A stretch of DNA of 64,000 nucleotides from JANOSH01 sp031415695 (GTDB lineage: Bacteria > Actinomycetota > Acidimicrobiia > Acidimicrobiales > Ilumatobacteraceae), in contig JANOSH010000001.1 of the NCBI GenBank assembly GCA_031415695.1, positions 76,358 to 140,357 on the forward strand. Reading direction: 5' to 3'. Every line of letters starts with the position of its first letter. Position 1 is the stretch's first letter. A model generated the notes under the pieces. The model saw only the letters and a program-made list of their open reading frames with translations. It did no database searches and had not been told where the DNA came from. Positions 43,215-52,529 of this stretch are shown here, one piece after another. The position numbers and the translations under genes are program-made.

Positions 43215-44645
43215 CTACGTCCAAGCGGACAACAGCGACTCGGCGTCTAGTGCAATGTCTGGGTTGGCGCGGGATCGGACACCCGCCGGGCAGACGGCCA
43301 TCAGTTTTGCTCCGCTGGCTCCTGGTACCACGGCTCGGTTGGCCACTAGATCATCTAGCTCCTCCACGCTGAACTGTCGGCGCTCACGCCACTTGATCGA
43401 GCCGATGGTAATCACTCGGCCCTTGGAACCCGACCCGACGACATCGATCTCGTGATTGTTCGAGCGATCCCACCAGGCCTCGGTCGCTGCTATTTGTGCC
43501 AATCCTTCAATTGTCGGTGCTAGGCGCAGAACCGCCTCCCGAACGATCGGTTCGATCGCTACACCACGCCATGTCGACCAGTCCCGTTTGGTCGTGTCGA
43601 GCGCAAGGTCGCTTCGACCGCGGGCCATGTTGGCAAGCTGCGGCTCGATGAATCGGAACCAGAACCGAAGGTAGGGATCGTCAATCCGGTATCGACGCAG
43701 CCTCGCAGCCGCGTCACGCCCGGCCGGCGTGTCGATAGCCACGACGCGTTTGTCGACAACGAGAAGCTGCAAGGCACGGGACAAAGCAGTCCCCCCAGAC
43801 GTTCCGTCACCCAGCTGATCGACGGTACTGGAGAACGTGGCGTGCCCGACCTCGTGACCACCAATAGCGCTCAGGACCCTGCGGGCTTGGGCTTCTGTTG
43901 GAAACTCGGCGTCGAGTGATCGCTGCGCGACCACAACGAGGTTCGAATTCTCATCGCTCAACCCCCCGGCCAAGTAGTGCTCAACACTTCCCGCCCGATC
44001 AAGCTCGTCGACCAGTTTTGGATATCCGCCAGTCACCAGATACGAATCAAACACCTTCATCGCCGAAGGGTTTCCTACCGCGGATCCCACCTCGGCCGGG
44101 TTGAACGGCCGAACGACCATCTCCTGCCCACGCCCGAAGAGCGGCCGATCGTGTTCGACAATCCGTCCCATCATCGCCAGGTCCGAGCCAATCAAAATGA
44201 GCAACACGGGTAGATGCTGCAGATAGCGATCCCATGCAACCTGGAGCGCACCTTCCAAACTTGGATCGGCGGCGGTGGCCCACGGAAACTCATCGAGCAC
44301 GACGACAATTGGACCGGACTGCGCTGCCAGCCGGAGTCGGCCGAATACATCAGTCCAGCTCGCCGGTGTTGAGGCAAACAGCGCGCTCGCCTCGGGCAGG
44401 TTGGGGACCGACTCATGGATCTCTCGTCGGAAGGCTTCGAGTTGGGCACCAAGCGTCGCCGACTTTACCGCCGTGAAGTACACATGGTCACAACGCGATC
44501 GACCAATGAACTCGGTAAAGAGTCGGGACTTGCCCACTTGCCGTCGGCCCCGCACGATGAGCATCTTTCCGGCCCCGAACGCCCCAACCTCCGCGAGCGA
44601 TGCATCGAGTGACGCCATCAAAGTCGACCTTCCAACAAATCTCAT
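43215..44645 (-). CDS. AAA+ ATPase with degenerate nuclease-like C-terminus (DUF234 type), copy 3
   Basis: The 476-residue protein starts MRFVGRSTLMASLDASL, with Walker A GRRQVGKS, Walker B PIVVVLDEFPW, the sensor-like LILIGSDLAMMG, and the C-terminal block NNHEIDVVG followed by ITIGSIKW. In relatives the last motif reads GExKW; here the catalytic Glu is replaced by Ser, so nuclease activity may be lost. It is more distant from copies 1 and 2 and belongs to a bacterial subgroup. Two 13-base palindromes sit immediately upstream. Its function is unknown. Confidence 0.8.
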   Translation of the reverse strand: MRFVGRSTLMASLDASLAEVGAFGAGKMLIVRGRRQVGKSRLFTEFIGRSRCDHVYFTAVKSATLGAQLEAFRREIHESVPNLPEASALFASTPASWTDVFGRLRLAAQSGPIVVVLDEFPWATAADPSLEGALQVAWDRYLQHLPVLLILIGSDLAMMGRIVEHDRPLFGRGQEMVVRPFNPAEVGSAVGNPSAMKVFDSYLVTGGYPKLVDELDRAGSVEHYLAGGLSDENSNLVVVAQRSLDAEFPTEAQARRVLSAIGGHEVGHATFSSTVDQLGDGTSGGTALSRALQLLVVDKRVVAIDTPAGRDAAARLRRYRIDDPYLRFWFRFIEPQLANMARGRSDLALDTTKRDWSTWRGVAIEPIVREAVLRLAPTIEGLAQIAATEAWWDRSNNHEIDVVGSGSKGRVITIGSIKWRERRQFSVEELDDLVANRAVVPGASGAKLMAVCPAGVRSRANPDIALDAESLLSAWT

Positions 44646-44647
44646 GC

Positions 44648-44675
44648 ATGTATGTTACATCAACGTATGTTACGT
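44648..44675 (-). promoter_or_regulatory. tandem palindromic operators of ATPase copy 3
   Basis: ATGTA-TGT-TACAT (44648-44660) and ACGTA-TGT-TACGT (44663-44675) are two perfect 13-base palindromes set 15 bases apart, ending three bases from the start codon. On the coding strand they contain GTAACATAC twice. The geometry suggests cooperative repressor binding over a promoter giving a very short leader. No matching repressor gene is adjacent. Confidence 0.6.
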
Positions 44676-44810
44676 GCTAGCTCAACAACTGAATTCGCTA
44701 GATGTGACATCGCAGCCGAACAAACCGCCAGCGTCCCGGCCAGGCCACTCAGCCCGCCGCTGACGTCGAGTACCTTGCGGGGACTTAATGCTGGTACTTC
44801 GAGTACGCAG

Positions 44811-45194
44811 TCAGTTCACACGCACTCGAACGGGCTGAAGTGTGATGGCGACTCGGGCGGTTCCCGGGGGGTCGAAATCGCTTCCTGTGTGGCCGTGTTT
44901 CGCACAAACGGCTTCGAGTACTTCGCTGGCCGGATCGTCGGACACGAGGGCGTGGCCACGGATCTCGACAAACCGCCACTGGTTGGCTGGGTCGAGTAGG
45001 AAGAAGCCACATTCAGGTCGAACAGCGGCGTTGCGGTACTTTTGGGCAGTTGGTTTCGTCGATATGCGAACCAGCCCTTCGGTGTAGTGGAACCACACGG
45101 CGCTCGACTGAGGCAAACCATCGCCGCCAATCGTTGTGATAATCGCGGGGTGCGCTCCGTGGATGAGATCGAGGTGCGAGTCGGGGACCATCAT
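44811..45194 (-). CDS. PPOX-class (pyridoxamine oxidase-fold) flavin/F420 protein
   Basis: The 127-residue protein contains HPAIITTIGGDGLPQSSAVW, RISTKPTAQKYRNAAVRPE and WRFVEIRGHALVSDD, the split-barrel fold binding FMN, F420 or heme. Actinobacterial members often use F420. Its ATG overlaps the permease stop (TAATG), so it is the third gene of the ABC exporter operon. The substrate is unknown. Confidence 0.85.
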   Translation of the reverse strand: MMVPDSHLDLIHGAHPAIITTIGGDGLPQSSAVWFHYTEGLVRISTKPTAQKYRNAAVRPECGFFLLDPANQWRFVEIRGHALVSDDPASEVLEAVCAKHGHTGSDFDPPGTARVAITLQPVRVRVN

Positions 45195-45961
45195 TAGGCG
45201 AACGACAACTTGCGATCGCCGGCGTCGAACCGGTAGACGGCGAAACCGGCAAGTAATGCGCTTACCACAAGCAACACCATCGACGGGAGTAACACCGCCC
45301 CAATCGACGCGTTGTCGAGAAGAATGCTGCGATAGCCGCGCATAGCCCAGTAGTGCGGGGTACCCGGGGCGATGGTGCGAGCCCAGCCCGGCAGATCCGA
45401 GATGGGTGTGAACGCGCCGCCGAGACCCGACAAAACCATGCCACCGACATTCGCGGCGGCGTTCACCTGCTGGATGGTCCTGCAGATTGCCAGCAGCACC
45501 AACCCGATAGCTGTTAGGCAGCACCAGTAGGCGACCGAAACAAGAAACAACCCGGCCAATGAACCCCGGACCCGCAAACCAAAGAACGCTGCGCCAGCCA
45601 GAAATAGCACGATGGTCTGAACCGCAAGCGTGGCGATGGGCACGATGCATTTGCCGGCCAACAACTCGCCAGTTGACGCCCGTGATGCCCGCAGCCGATC
45701 CCAGGTGCCGTAGCCATGTTCACGAAAAACCGAAAAGGCCATGTTGCCCATAAGGAACGACGAGAACATCACGACGCCACCCGGTACTGCCTGTTCGACA
45801 CCGCTGGCCTGTGCATACCCGGCGGCACGAAGCGACAAGCGGAACGTGTTCTTGAAAAACAACATCATGACGAGCGGCATGGCGATCATGATGACGAGGA
45901 ATGCGGGGTCACGGCGCAGCACCCGCAGGTCGTGACGACCTATCGACCAGATTCGGCTCAT
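45194..45961 (-). CDS. ABC-2 type exporter permease
   Basis: The 255-residue membrane protein has six hydrophobic segments, from FLVIMIAMPLVMMLFF to MVLLVVSALLAGFAVY, and the ABC-2 signature region (WDRLRASRASTGELLAGK). It pairs with the upstream ATPase, overlapping it by four bases. Such exporters move drugs, lipids or polyketides outward. Confidence 0.9.
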   Translation of the reverse strand: MSRIWSIGRHDLRVLRRDPAFLVIMIAMPLVMMLFFKNTFRLSLRAAGYAQASGVEQAVPGGVVMFSSFLMGNMAFSVFREHGYGTWDRLRASRASTGELLAGKCIVPIATLAVQTIVLFLAGAAFFGLRVRGSLAGLFLVSVAYWCCLTAIGLVLLAICRTIQQVNAAANVGGMVLSGLGGAFTPISDLPGWARTIAPGTPHYWAMRGYRSILLDNASIGAVLLPSMVLLVVSALLAGFAVYRFDAGDRKLSFA

Positions 45962-46908
45962 GCGTCTCCTCGGCTCGCTTCGGTTTCGTAGTCGGCCCGG
46001 TAGCGCCGACCCGTGAGTGTTAGAAACACACTTTCTAGATCGGCTTGCACAATGTCGATCGCTCGCAACCGTACCGATTCGCTGCCCAAGGCACTGACCA
46101 CGTTGGCAACGGTGGCTGCGGGTTCAGTTGTTGCGACACGCACCCGGTTGGGGTCGTCGATGGTGACGTTGCCATTGATAGCTGGGGGTGGCCCGTCGAA
46201 CACAAATTCAACCGCCGCGGTTCCGTGTTGTCGGATGAGGCTGTCCAACGAGCCCCGAGCGAGAACCCGGCCGCGGTCCATGATTACGACGGTGGCACCG
46301 AGCCCGGCCACTTCGGCGAGATAGTGCGTGGAGTACACGACGGCGCACCCGTCGTTGGTGGCCAGTCGGCGCACCGTGTCGAGGAGCCGACCTCGAGTAG
46401 CAACATCGACGCCTGTGGTCGGCTCATCGAGCAGCAACAGTTTTGGTCGGTGAATCAACGCCATTGCGGTATGGACCCGCCGCTGTTCGCCACCGGACAG
46501 ATGACGAGCTTGGCGATCGAGCATGTCGGTGAGTTCGAGATTTTCGGCCACGTCGGCTATGGCTCGCACGAGCGCTTGACCTTTGATGCCAGCAAGCTCA
46601 CCGAACAATGCGAGGTTTTCCCGCACGCTCAAGACGAGGTAGACCCCGAGGTCTTGTGGGGCGAGGCCAAGTAACGCTCGAGTCGAGCGAGGGTTGGGCC
46701 ACACCGGTCGCTGATCAACGGTGATGGTGCCCGAGTCGGGACGCCGTAGACCGGCAATCGCGCTGACCAGCGTGGTCTTTCCTGCACCGTTAGGCCCTAA
46801 GAGCGCGCAGATCTCGCCACGCTCTACGGTGAGATCCACCCCGTCGAGCGCCTGATGGCTGCCGTAACACTTGCGAACTGCTTCAACCCCAAGCATCGAC
46901 GTAGTCAA
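45958..46908 (-). CDS. ABC exporter ATP-binding protein
   Basis: The 316-residue ATPase has Walker A LLGPNGAGKTTLVSAIAG, the signature LSGGEQRRV, Walker B KLLLLDEPTTGVD and the switch His in VVYSTHYLAE. A C-terminal extension of about 90 residues is typical of the DrrA-like drug/lipid exporter class. It is the first gene of the ABC/permease/PPOX operon. Confidence 0.92.
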   Translation of the reverse strand: MTTSMLGVEAVRKCYGSHQALDGVDLTVERGEICALLGPNGAGKTTLVSAIAGLRRPDSGTITVDQRPVWPNPRSTRALLGLAPQDLGVYLVLSVRENLALFGELAGIKGQALVRAIADVAENLELTDMLDRQARHLSGGEQRRVHTAMALIHRPKLLLLDEPTTGVDVATRGRLLDTVRRLATNDGCAVVYSTHYLAEVAGLGATVVIMDRGRVLARGSLDSLIRQHGTAAVEFVFDGPPPAINGNVTIDDPNRVRVATTEPAATVANVVSALGSESVRLRAIDIVQADLESVFLTLTGRRYRADYETEASRGDA

Positions 46909-46955
46909 CTACACGGACATCGCGTGCTGCCGACCAATTTCGGTCGGCAGTACGA

Positions 46956-48212
46956 TTACAGACCGAACCGGGTTGGACTAAACGCCTGTAAGTTTGTCTC
47001 GGGTCGAGGGTCACACAACAGTTCGGTCATAGCCGCGCCCGTTGCGGGGGCCAGTGTCAGCCCGTACATACCATGACCAACCGCAAGGGACACGTTTGAC
47101 AACGTTTTCGAACGGCCCATGATCGGCAACCCATCCGACGTCAACGGCCGAGACCCAGCCCACGTGGAACGGCTCTTGTCGTACTCCAAATCGAGCAATG
47201 GACGAGCAGATCGCACGATGGCGTCGACCCGCCGCTGGTCGAACTTCGGCCGATCACCCGTAAGTTCCATGGTGCCTCCCAACCGAACGCCGTCGGCCAA
47301 CGGAGTGGCGACGAAGTGAGCGTCTTGGAAGATGACGGGATGGGTGAACGCTGCACTAGACGGCAGCACAAAGTTGTATCCCTGCCCGGCAACGACAGGA
47401 ATGTTCATGCCAAACAGTTTGCCGACTGCATGCGAGCCAGCACCTGCCGCTATCAGGATGTGTTCGGTCGGAACCTCAGAACCGTCACTCAGTGTCAGCG
47501 ACCGCACGGTTCCGAGCGTGTGATCGACCGATCGAATGGTCCGATGCTCGACGACGCGTACCCCTCGCGCCCGCAACACGCCAATCATCGAATCGATCAT
47601 GACTCGCGGGTCGATCGGCAAGTCGTTGTCGAGGAAGAAGCCAGTCGCAACGTGACCGGTCAAGGCCGGGATAGCTGCGTGGATTTCGTCCGCTGTCAGC
47701 AACGTTGGCGGCACGATGCCCCCGAACTGGCGCATCAGTTCCAGTTCAGAGCGGAAGTGTTCAGCCTCGGCCGGGTCGTGCATGGCAACGAGCAACGGTG
47801 GTCCCGTATCGATCGTTACACCAAGGCCCCGCAATCGGTCGCCAAGCCGGAGCGAACTCGCATTCAAGCCACCAAGCGCGACGCGGCCCGACTGGTACGA
47901 CCGAGCGTTTGCCTTGAGCGCAAACCGAAGCAGCCACGGTGCCAACTTCGGGAATTCCGAGGGGCGCATCCGCAAGGCGCCGGCCGGATCGAGCAGCGAC
48001 TTGAGGGCAGTACGAAATGAGCCGGGAGCGGGCAGAGGTTCCAAGAGGGCCGAGCACAATAGCCCGGCGTTGCCTTTGGCCGCACCTCCACCAAGTTCAC
48101 CCGAGTCGATGATCGTGACGTCGACCCCGCGATCATTGAGGAACACCGCGGTGGTAAGGCCAATGAGTCCACCGCCGACGATGACAACTGACGACGGAGC
48201 ACGATCATTCAT
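46956..48212 (-). CDS. FAD-dependent D-amino-acid dehydrogenase-like oxidoreductase
   Basis: The 418-residue enzyme begins with the FAD-binding VVIVGGGLIGLTTAVFLNDRG, and has a mid-protein GGTMELTG and a C-terminal GHGMYGLTLAPATG. This is the DadA/DAO pattern for oxidative deamination of amino acids. ATG 48212 directly precedes the Rossmann motif. It stands alone, 47 bases from the ABC operon on the same strand, and is divergent from a VOC gene. Confidence 0.88.
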   Translation of the reverse strand: MNDRAPSSVVIVGGGLIGLTTAVFLNDRGVDVTIIDSGELGGGAAKGNAGLLCSALLEPLPAPGSFRTALKSLLDPAGALRMRPSEFPKLAPWLLRFALKANARSYQSGRVALGGLNASSLRLGDRLRGLGVTIDTGPPLLVAMHDPAEAEHFRSELELMRQFGGIVPPTLLTADEIHAAIPALTGHVATGFFLDNDLPIDPRVMIDSMIGVLRARGVRVVEHRTIRSVDHTLGTVRSLTLSDGSEVPTEHILIAAGAGSHAVGKLFGMNIPVVAGQGYNFVLPSSAAFTHPVIFQDAHFVATPLADGVRLGGTMELTGDRPKFDQRRVDAIVRSARPLLDLEYDKSRSTWAGSRPLTSDGLPIMGRSKTLSNVSLAVGHGMYGLTLAPATGAAMTELLCDPRPETNLQAFSPTRFGL

Positions 48213-48277
48213 CGCAATATCTTGCCCCAAAGATTGCCTGAGGTGGCGTTTGAGGCCCACGGGCGTACGCTGAACCC

Positions 48278-48835
48278 ATGACAACATTGCCCACTTCTAA
48301 CGATGCTCCGGCCTGGCGGGGCGTCAACCACCTGGCCCTTGTTACACCCGATATGGACGCCACCGTTCGCTTCTACGCGGGCGTGCTCGGTATGCCCCTT
48401 GTGACCACGTTGATGGCCGGCCCTATGCGGCATTACTTCTTCGAGATCTCGCCGCAGAACACCGTGGCTTTCTTCGAGATTCGCGACGCCGAGACATTTG
48501 CTAAAGGCGCAGGCTCACCAGCCAAACATCCGGTACAGCTCGATCACATTTCGTTCAACCTGCCCGACGAAGCAGCGCTCGAATCGTTGCGTCAACGAAT
48601 AGCGGCCGCCGGGTCGCAGGTCACCGAGGTCGTCGACCACGGGGTGATGCGGTCCGTCTATTTCACTGATCCGAATGGCATTGCACTCGAGGCCTCGTAC
48701 TGGGTTGTCGATGGAACAGGGTTGCCGTTCGACCCCACAGACACCACCCGGTTCCTCGACCCCAACCCGGTTCCCGCGGTCGCCGAATTAGCGGCGGGCG
48801 AGTTGCAATCGGTGCCACGGACGCAGCTCGTGTAA
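48278..48835 (+). CDS. VOC-family (glyoxalase-fold) protein
   Basis: The 185-residue protein has VNHLALVTPDMDATVRFYAG, with a first metal-ligand-like His, HPVQLDHISFNLPDE and VYFTDPNGIALEASYW, a complete glyoxalase/dioxygenase-type VOC fold with plausible metal ligands. The substrate is unknown. It lies 55 bases upstream of the molybdopterin oxidoreductase and may share its transcript. Confidence 0.85.
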   Translation: MTTLPTSNDAPAWRGVNHLALVTPDMDATVRFYAGVLGMPLVTTLMAGPMRHYFFEISPQNTVAFFEIRDAETFAKGAGSPAKHPVQLDHISFNLPDEAALESLRQRIAAAGSQVTEVVDHGVMRSVYFTDPNGIALEASYWVVDGTGLPFDPTDTTRFLDPNPVPAVAELAAGELQSVPRTQLV

Positions 48836-48890
48836 TCAACGACGGGTGTCCGGTCGGGTCGACGACGAGGCGCGGGTTTAGCATCCGCCC

Positions 48891-51074
48891 ATGACGGTCA
48901 CAACAACTCGCACATTCTGCAGGTTTTGCCATGCCGCTTGCGCCATGGAAATCGATGTCGACACCGATTCCAACACGGTGGTTGGGGTACGAGGCGACGC
49001 CAACGATCCGATCTTCGGCGCGTACACCTGCATTAAGGGCCGACACCTAGCGGACCAACACCACAACCCCGATCGGTTGCGAACCGCCCTCAAACGACAA
49101 CCCGACGGTTCGTTCGAGCCCATTCCTACAGCCCAAGCATTCGACGAGATTGCCGAGCGTTTACAGCGCATCATTGCCGAACACGGTCCACGCGCCGTTG
49201 CCAGCTACTCGGGTACAGCGGTGTTCCAGAACGCCGCAGCACACCCCGTCATACGAGCGTTCCATACAGCTATCGAATCGCCGTCGATCTATACGTCGCT
49301 TACGATCGACCAGCCAGCCAAGCTCGTCACGCCATTGCGACTCGGTACCTGGGGTGCGGGCCGTCAGCCCTGGTCTACTGCCGATGTATCCCTTGTGGTC
49401 GGCATCAACATTGTGGTGTCGATGCTTGGCATTCCAGGTGGGCCAACGTTCGTCAACCCGCTTGCCTCCTTACGTGCCGCGAAGAAGCGTGGTTTGAAAC
49501 TGATCGTGATTGATCCTCGTCGGACCGAGACAGCAGCGATGGCCGACCTGCATCTGCAAGTGACCCCAGGCGAGGACCCCACCCTTCTTGCAGGGATGCT
49601 GCGCGTTATGCTCGATGAGGGCCTGGTCGACGCCGAGTTCTGTGACCGCTGGGTCGATGGCATACCTGAGCTTCATCGTGCCGTGGGTGCCTTCGACCTC
49701 GCGTATGTGGCCGAGCGGGCCGGTGTTCCCGCCGACGACATCGTGGCCGCGGCGCGAATGTTCGCGGCCGGGCCAGGTGGGTCGGCAACGTGTGGCACCG
49801 GGCCCAATATGGCCCCCCATGGCACGCTGATGGAACACCTCGTTGGCTGCTTCAACGTACTTGGGGGTCGCTTCCCACGCGAAGGCGACATCGTGCAGAA
49901 CCCCACGGGCGTTATTGGTATGAATGGCCCCGCTACGCCTCCGAAAGCCCAACCCAAAGCGCCTCGACCCGAGTACCTCACCAATGGCGCCAAGGCCCGT
50001 GTGCGTGATTTGCATGCCATTCTTGGTCAGGCTCCTACCGCTGCGCTCGCCGACGAAATCATCGAGCCGGGCGAGGGCCAGGTACGTGCGTTGCTCACGA
50101 TTGGCGGCAACCCGGTGCTTGCGTGGCCCGACCAGATCAAAACCGTGCGCGCACTCGAGACGCTGGACCTGCATGTTGCCCACGACATCCGCATGTCGGC
50201 CACAGCTCGAACGGCCGACTATGTGATCCCGTCGAAGTTGTCGCTCGAACGGCCCGACGTGCCGACCAACGTCGATACGTGGTGGGAAGTGCCGTACGTG
50301 ATGTACACGCCAGCGTTACTCGAAGCCGACGACGGCCTTGTCGACGAAGCCGGGCTCTGCATCGAGATTGCACGGCGAATGAGTATCACGCTCGAGTTGC
50401 CTGGTGGACCGCTCACCCCGGAACATCGCGCAACACCCGACGAGATCTTGGAATTGAGCTACCCGCATGCACGCGTGCCGTGGGCCGAGTTACGTGCCAT
50501 AAACGGTGGGGTAGTTCGCGACGATTTGGGCTGTGTCGTGTTGCCCGCCGACGATGACTGCACCGCTCGGTTCCAGGTGGCACCCGAAGGGCTGGGAGCC
50601 GAGTTCCACGAGATTCGCCACGAGGTCAATAGTTTCGGGTCCATCGCTGGGTACAACCCGAGCGTGCACACGCATCGCATGGCGTCTCGCCGACTCAAAA
50701 GCGTATTCAACTCGTCGGGTCGAGAGATCGAAACGCTTCGGGCGAAGGAAGGTACGTCGTTCGCCCATGCGCATCCCGACGACCTCAAAGCCTGGGGAGT
50801 ACGCGACGGCGACCTTGTCGACATCACGTCACCTCGGTCCAGTATTCGAACAGTGGTGAAGGCAGCCCCCGACGTGAAACCGGGCACGGTGTCAATGGCG
50901 CACTCGTGGGGCGACCTACCGGGCGAGGCCGGGCCGAAAGCCGACCCGTACACCTTGGGAGACACCACGGGGCGGTTGTCCGACAACGCCAGCGGCTACG
51001 ACCCCATAACGGGCCTGCCGGTCATGAGCGCAATCCCTGTGTCGGTGCGAGCAGTTCGACCCTCAGCCAACTAG
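48891..51074 (+). CDS. molybdopterin-dependent oxidoreductase (formate dehydrogenase/DMSO reductase family)
   Basis: The 727-residue protein starts with an Fe-S motif (FCRFCHAACAMEI, with a fourth Cys in GAYTCIKGRHL), as in family members with an N-terminal [4Fe-4S]. It continues with pterin-binding regions (RRTETAAMADLHLQVTPGED; HGTLMEHLVGCFNVLGGRFP) and the C-terminal molydopterin dinucleotide domain (HTHRMASRRLKSVFNSS). It lacks a Tat leader, so it is cytosolic. No electron-transfer subunits are adjacent. The substrate cannot be told. Confidence 0.88.
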   Translation: MTVTTTRTFCRFCHAACAMEIDVDTDSNTVVGVRGDANDPIFGAYTCIKGRHLADQHHNPDRLRTALKRQPDGSFEPIPTAQAFDEIAERLQRIIAEHGPRAVASYSGTAVFQNAAAHPVIRAFHTAIESPSIYTSLTIDQPAKLVTPLRLGTWGAGRQPWSTADVSLVVGINIVVSMLGIPGGPTFVNPLASLRAAKKRGLKLIVIDPRRTETAAMADLHLQVTPGEDPTLLAGMLRVMLDEGLVDAEFCDRWVDGIPELHRAVGAFDLAYVAERAGVPADDIVAAARMFAAGPGGSATCGTGPNMAPHGTLMEHLVGCFNVLGGRFPREGDIVQNPTGVIGMNGPATPPKAQPKAPRPEYLTNGAKARVRDLHAILGQAPTAALADEIIEPGEGQVRALLTIGGNPVLAWPDQIKTVRALETLDLHVAHDIRMSATARTADYVIPSKLSLERPDVPTNVDTWWEVPYVMYTPALLEADDGLVDEAGLCIEIARRMSITLELPGGPLTPEHRATPDEILELSYPHARVPWAELRAINGGVVRDDLGCVVLPADDDCTARFQVAPEGLGAEFHEIRHEVNSFGSIAGYNPSVHTHRMASRRLKSVFNSSGREIETLRAKEGTSFAHAHPDDLKAWGVRDGDLVDITSPRSSIRTVVKAAPDVKPGTVSMAHSWGDLPGEAGPKADPYTLGDTTGRLSDNASGYDPITGLPVMSAIPVSVRAVRPSAN

Positions 51075-51091
51075 CTGGGCCGGCTAGTTGG
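51067..51091. terminator. bidirectional terminator-like hairpin
   Basis: CCAACTAGC (51067-51075) and GCTAGTTGG (51083-51091) form a perfect nine-base stem with a seven-base loop, overlapping the stop codons of the convergent oxidoreductase and phosphotransferase genes. Because the genes end inside the stem, it can serve both strands. No long T-run follows. Confidence 0.6.
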
Positions 51092-52082
51092 GCCGGGTGG
51101 CGAGCAGTACGTCGTACTCCATCTCGGTAATACGACGTCCGCTGGCAGCCATCACGATCGACCGATGACGCCCGTCGAGGTGGGCCAAGGCTTGCCCCGC
51201 AAGCCCGAGCCCCCAGCGCAGCGTTCCCAACGCCAGCCACCAGCGGAATCGGTCCTCGTCCCAGACGCCGCCGTTCGCTTCGTACGCCGCCCGATACGGC
51301 GCAATGGACGAGAACCCACCGAGCGGCAAGCTGTCGTTGCGGAAGCGCCACATGCGCACACAAGGCCAGGCAACGTCCTCGAAGCGGTCGCCGATTCGGG
51401 TGCCTTCCCAGTCGAGTATGGCACGCAGGCCGTCGGGGCCGACGATGATGTTGCCGTTGCGAACGTCGGAATGAACAATGGTCAACCGTTCGGGTTCGGG
51501 TGGCCGGTGCTTTTCCAACCAGTGCATCCCGTAGGACATCACAGGGGATGGTTGCAGCAGTGTTTCCATGGCTGTGTCGGCTGCGACCAGCGCTGTCTCA
51601 ATCGGGCCAACGTCGGGTCGAGGTATCTCTATCGGCGCACGGTCGGTGTCGATGGCGTGCAGGGTGGCGAACGCTTCTCCAAGCTGCCCAGCAATGCGCT
51701 CACCGATCTGGTGTTGTTCCACGAGGCGTAGGACGCGACGTGGAATAGTTTCGCCGTCGACGCGTGTGCTCACAAAGAACGGCCCGCCGATGTAGGACTC
51801 GTCGGCGCTGACCCCGACGATGCGGGGTGTGGGCACACCGGCGTCGGCGGCCAGAGTGCGTACCGCTGCCTCGGCAGTGACCGGCAATATCTGAATCTCG
51901 ATAGACGGAATGGCGGTGACCGCAAGGGACTCGGTCGTGCCGTCGGGGTATACGGCATCGAACAGTGCGTTCATCCGCCGGGCACCGGCCGAAACCGCTT
52001 CGAGCCCTTCAACGCGTACAGGTACCCCTTGGGTTTCGGTCAACCAGCGAGCCAGACCCTCTGACGGCGAAGCGGCGATCAT
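51084..52082 (-). CDS. aminoglycoside-phosphotransferase-family kinase
   Basis: The 332-residue protein has the APH/ACAD10-like active site LTIVHSDVRNGNIIV (catalytic Asp and Asn) and AILDWEGTRIGD (metal-binding Asp). Together with its small DUF6285 partner it matches a common actinobacterial pair associated with acyl-CoA metabolism rather than antibiotic resistance. The start overlaps the DUF6285 stop by four bases. Confidence 0.85.
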   Translation of the reverse strand: MIAASPSEGLARWLTETQGVPVRVEGLEAVSAGARRMNALFDAVYPDGTTESLAVTAIPSIEIQILPVTAEAAVRTLAADAGVPTPRIVGVSADESYIGGPFFVSTRVDGETIPRRVLRLVEQHQIGERIAGQLGEAFATLHAIDTDRAPIEIPRPDVGPIETALVAADTAMETLLQPSPVMSYGMHWLEKHRPPEPERLTIVHSDVRNGNIIVGPDGLRAILDWEGTRIGDRFEDVAWPCVRMWRFRNDSLPLGGFSSIAPYRAAYEANGGVWDEDRFRWWLALGTLRWGLGLAGQALAHLDGRHRSIVMAASGRRITEMEYDVLLATRPN

Positions 52083-52444
52083 TCGCCCGTCCAGTCGTCG
52101 TGGCCGGGTTTGCAGATTGCTAGGTCGCCCCTGGTGATATCCATTAGCGCGTTCCAGATGTCGGCGTTCGAAGAACCCGACGCACCGGCCCGTAACTGGC
52201 CGGAGAGATGGGCGCGCATGGTGTCGAGCGACCCCGTGTCGGCGATGCCTAAACCAGCCAGCATTGCGCGTTCGTGCGCGTTGTTGGAGTCGGCTAACAG
52301 TGCCTCACGTTCGAGGATGCGTGCAAGGTTTGCAGCAACACGCGCCTTGTGTTGGACTGGGCCCTTGAGGGCATCGATGACCTCGTCCTCCAACAGTTCG
52401 GCGATGGCCGCGAGGAGTTCGGCCGCGCTAGGTCGATATTGCAT
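52079..52444 (-). CDS. DUF6285 protein paired with the APH-family kinase
   Basis: The 121-residue helical protein starts MQYRPSAAELLAAIAELLED and includes ARVAANLARILEREALL, the DUF6285 pattern, ending DLAICKPGHDDW. Members almost always precede an APH-family kinase, as here with a four-base overlap. Biochemical function is unknown. It is divergent from deoC. Confidence 0.75.
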   Translation of the reverse strand: MQYRPSAAELLAAIAELLEDEVIDALKGPVQHKARVAANLARILEREALLADSNNAHERAMLAGLGIADTGSLDTMRAHLSGQLRAGASGSSNADIWNALMDITRGDLAICKPGHDDWTGE

Positions 52445-52529
52445 ATCGTGATGATGTCACTGATGCTCAACCACCCCGGCGTCGGCCGTAGCCCTATCGC
52501 TTCGGACCGGTTTCGGCTTTACTCAAGGC

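Noticed and set aside
43059..43250. 63-codon frame between the VOC and ATPase copy 3 genes
   Set aside because: No start context, motif or family resemblance; it partly overlaps the ATPase 3' end.
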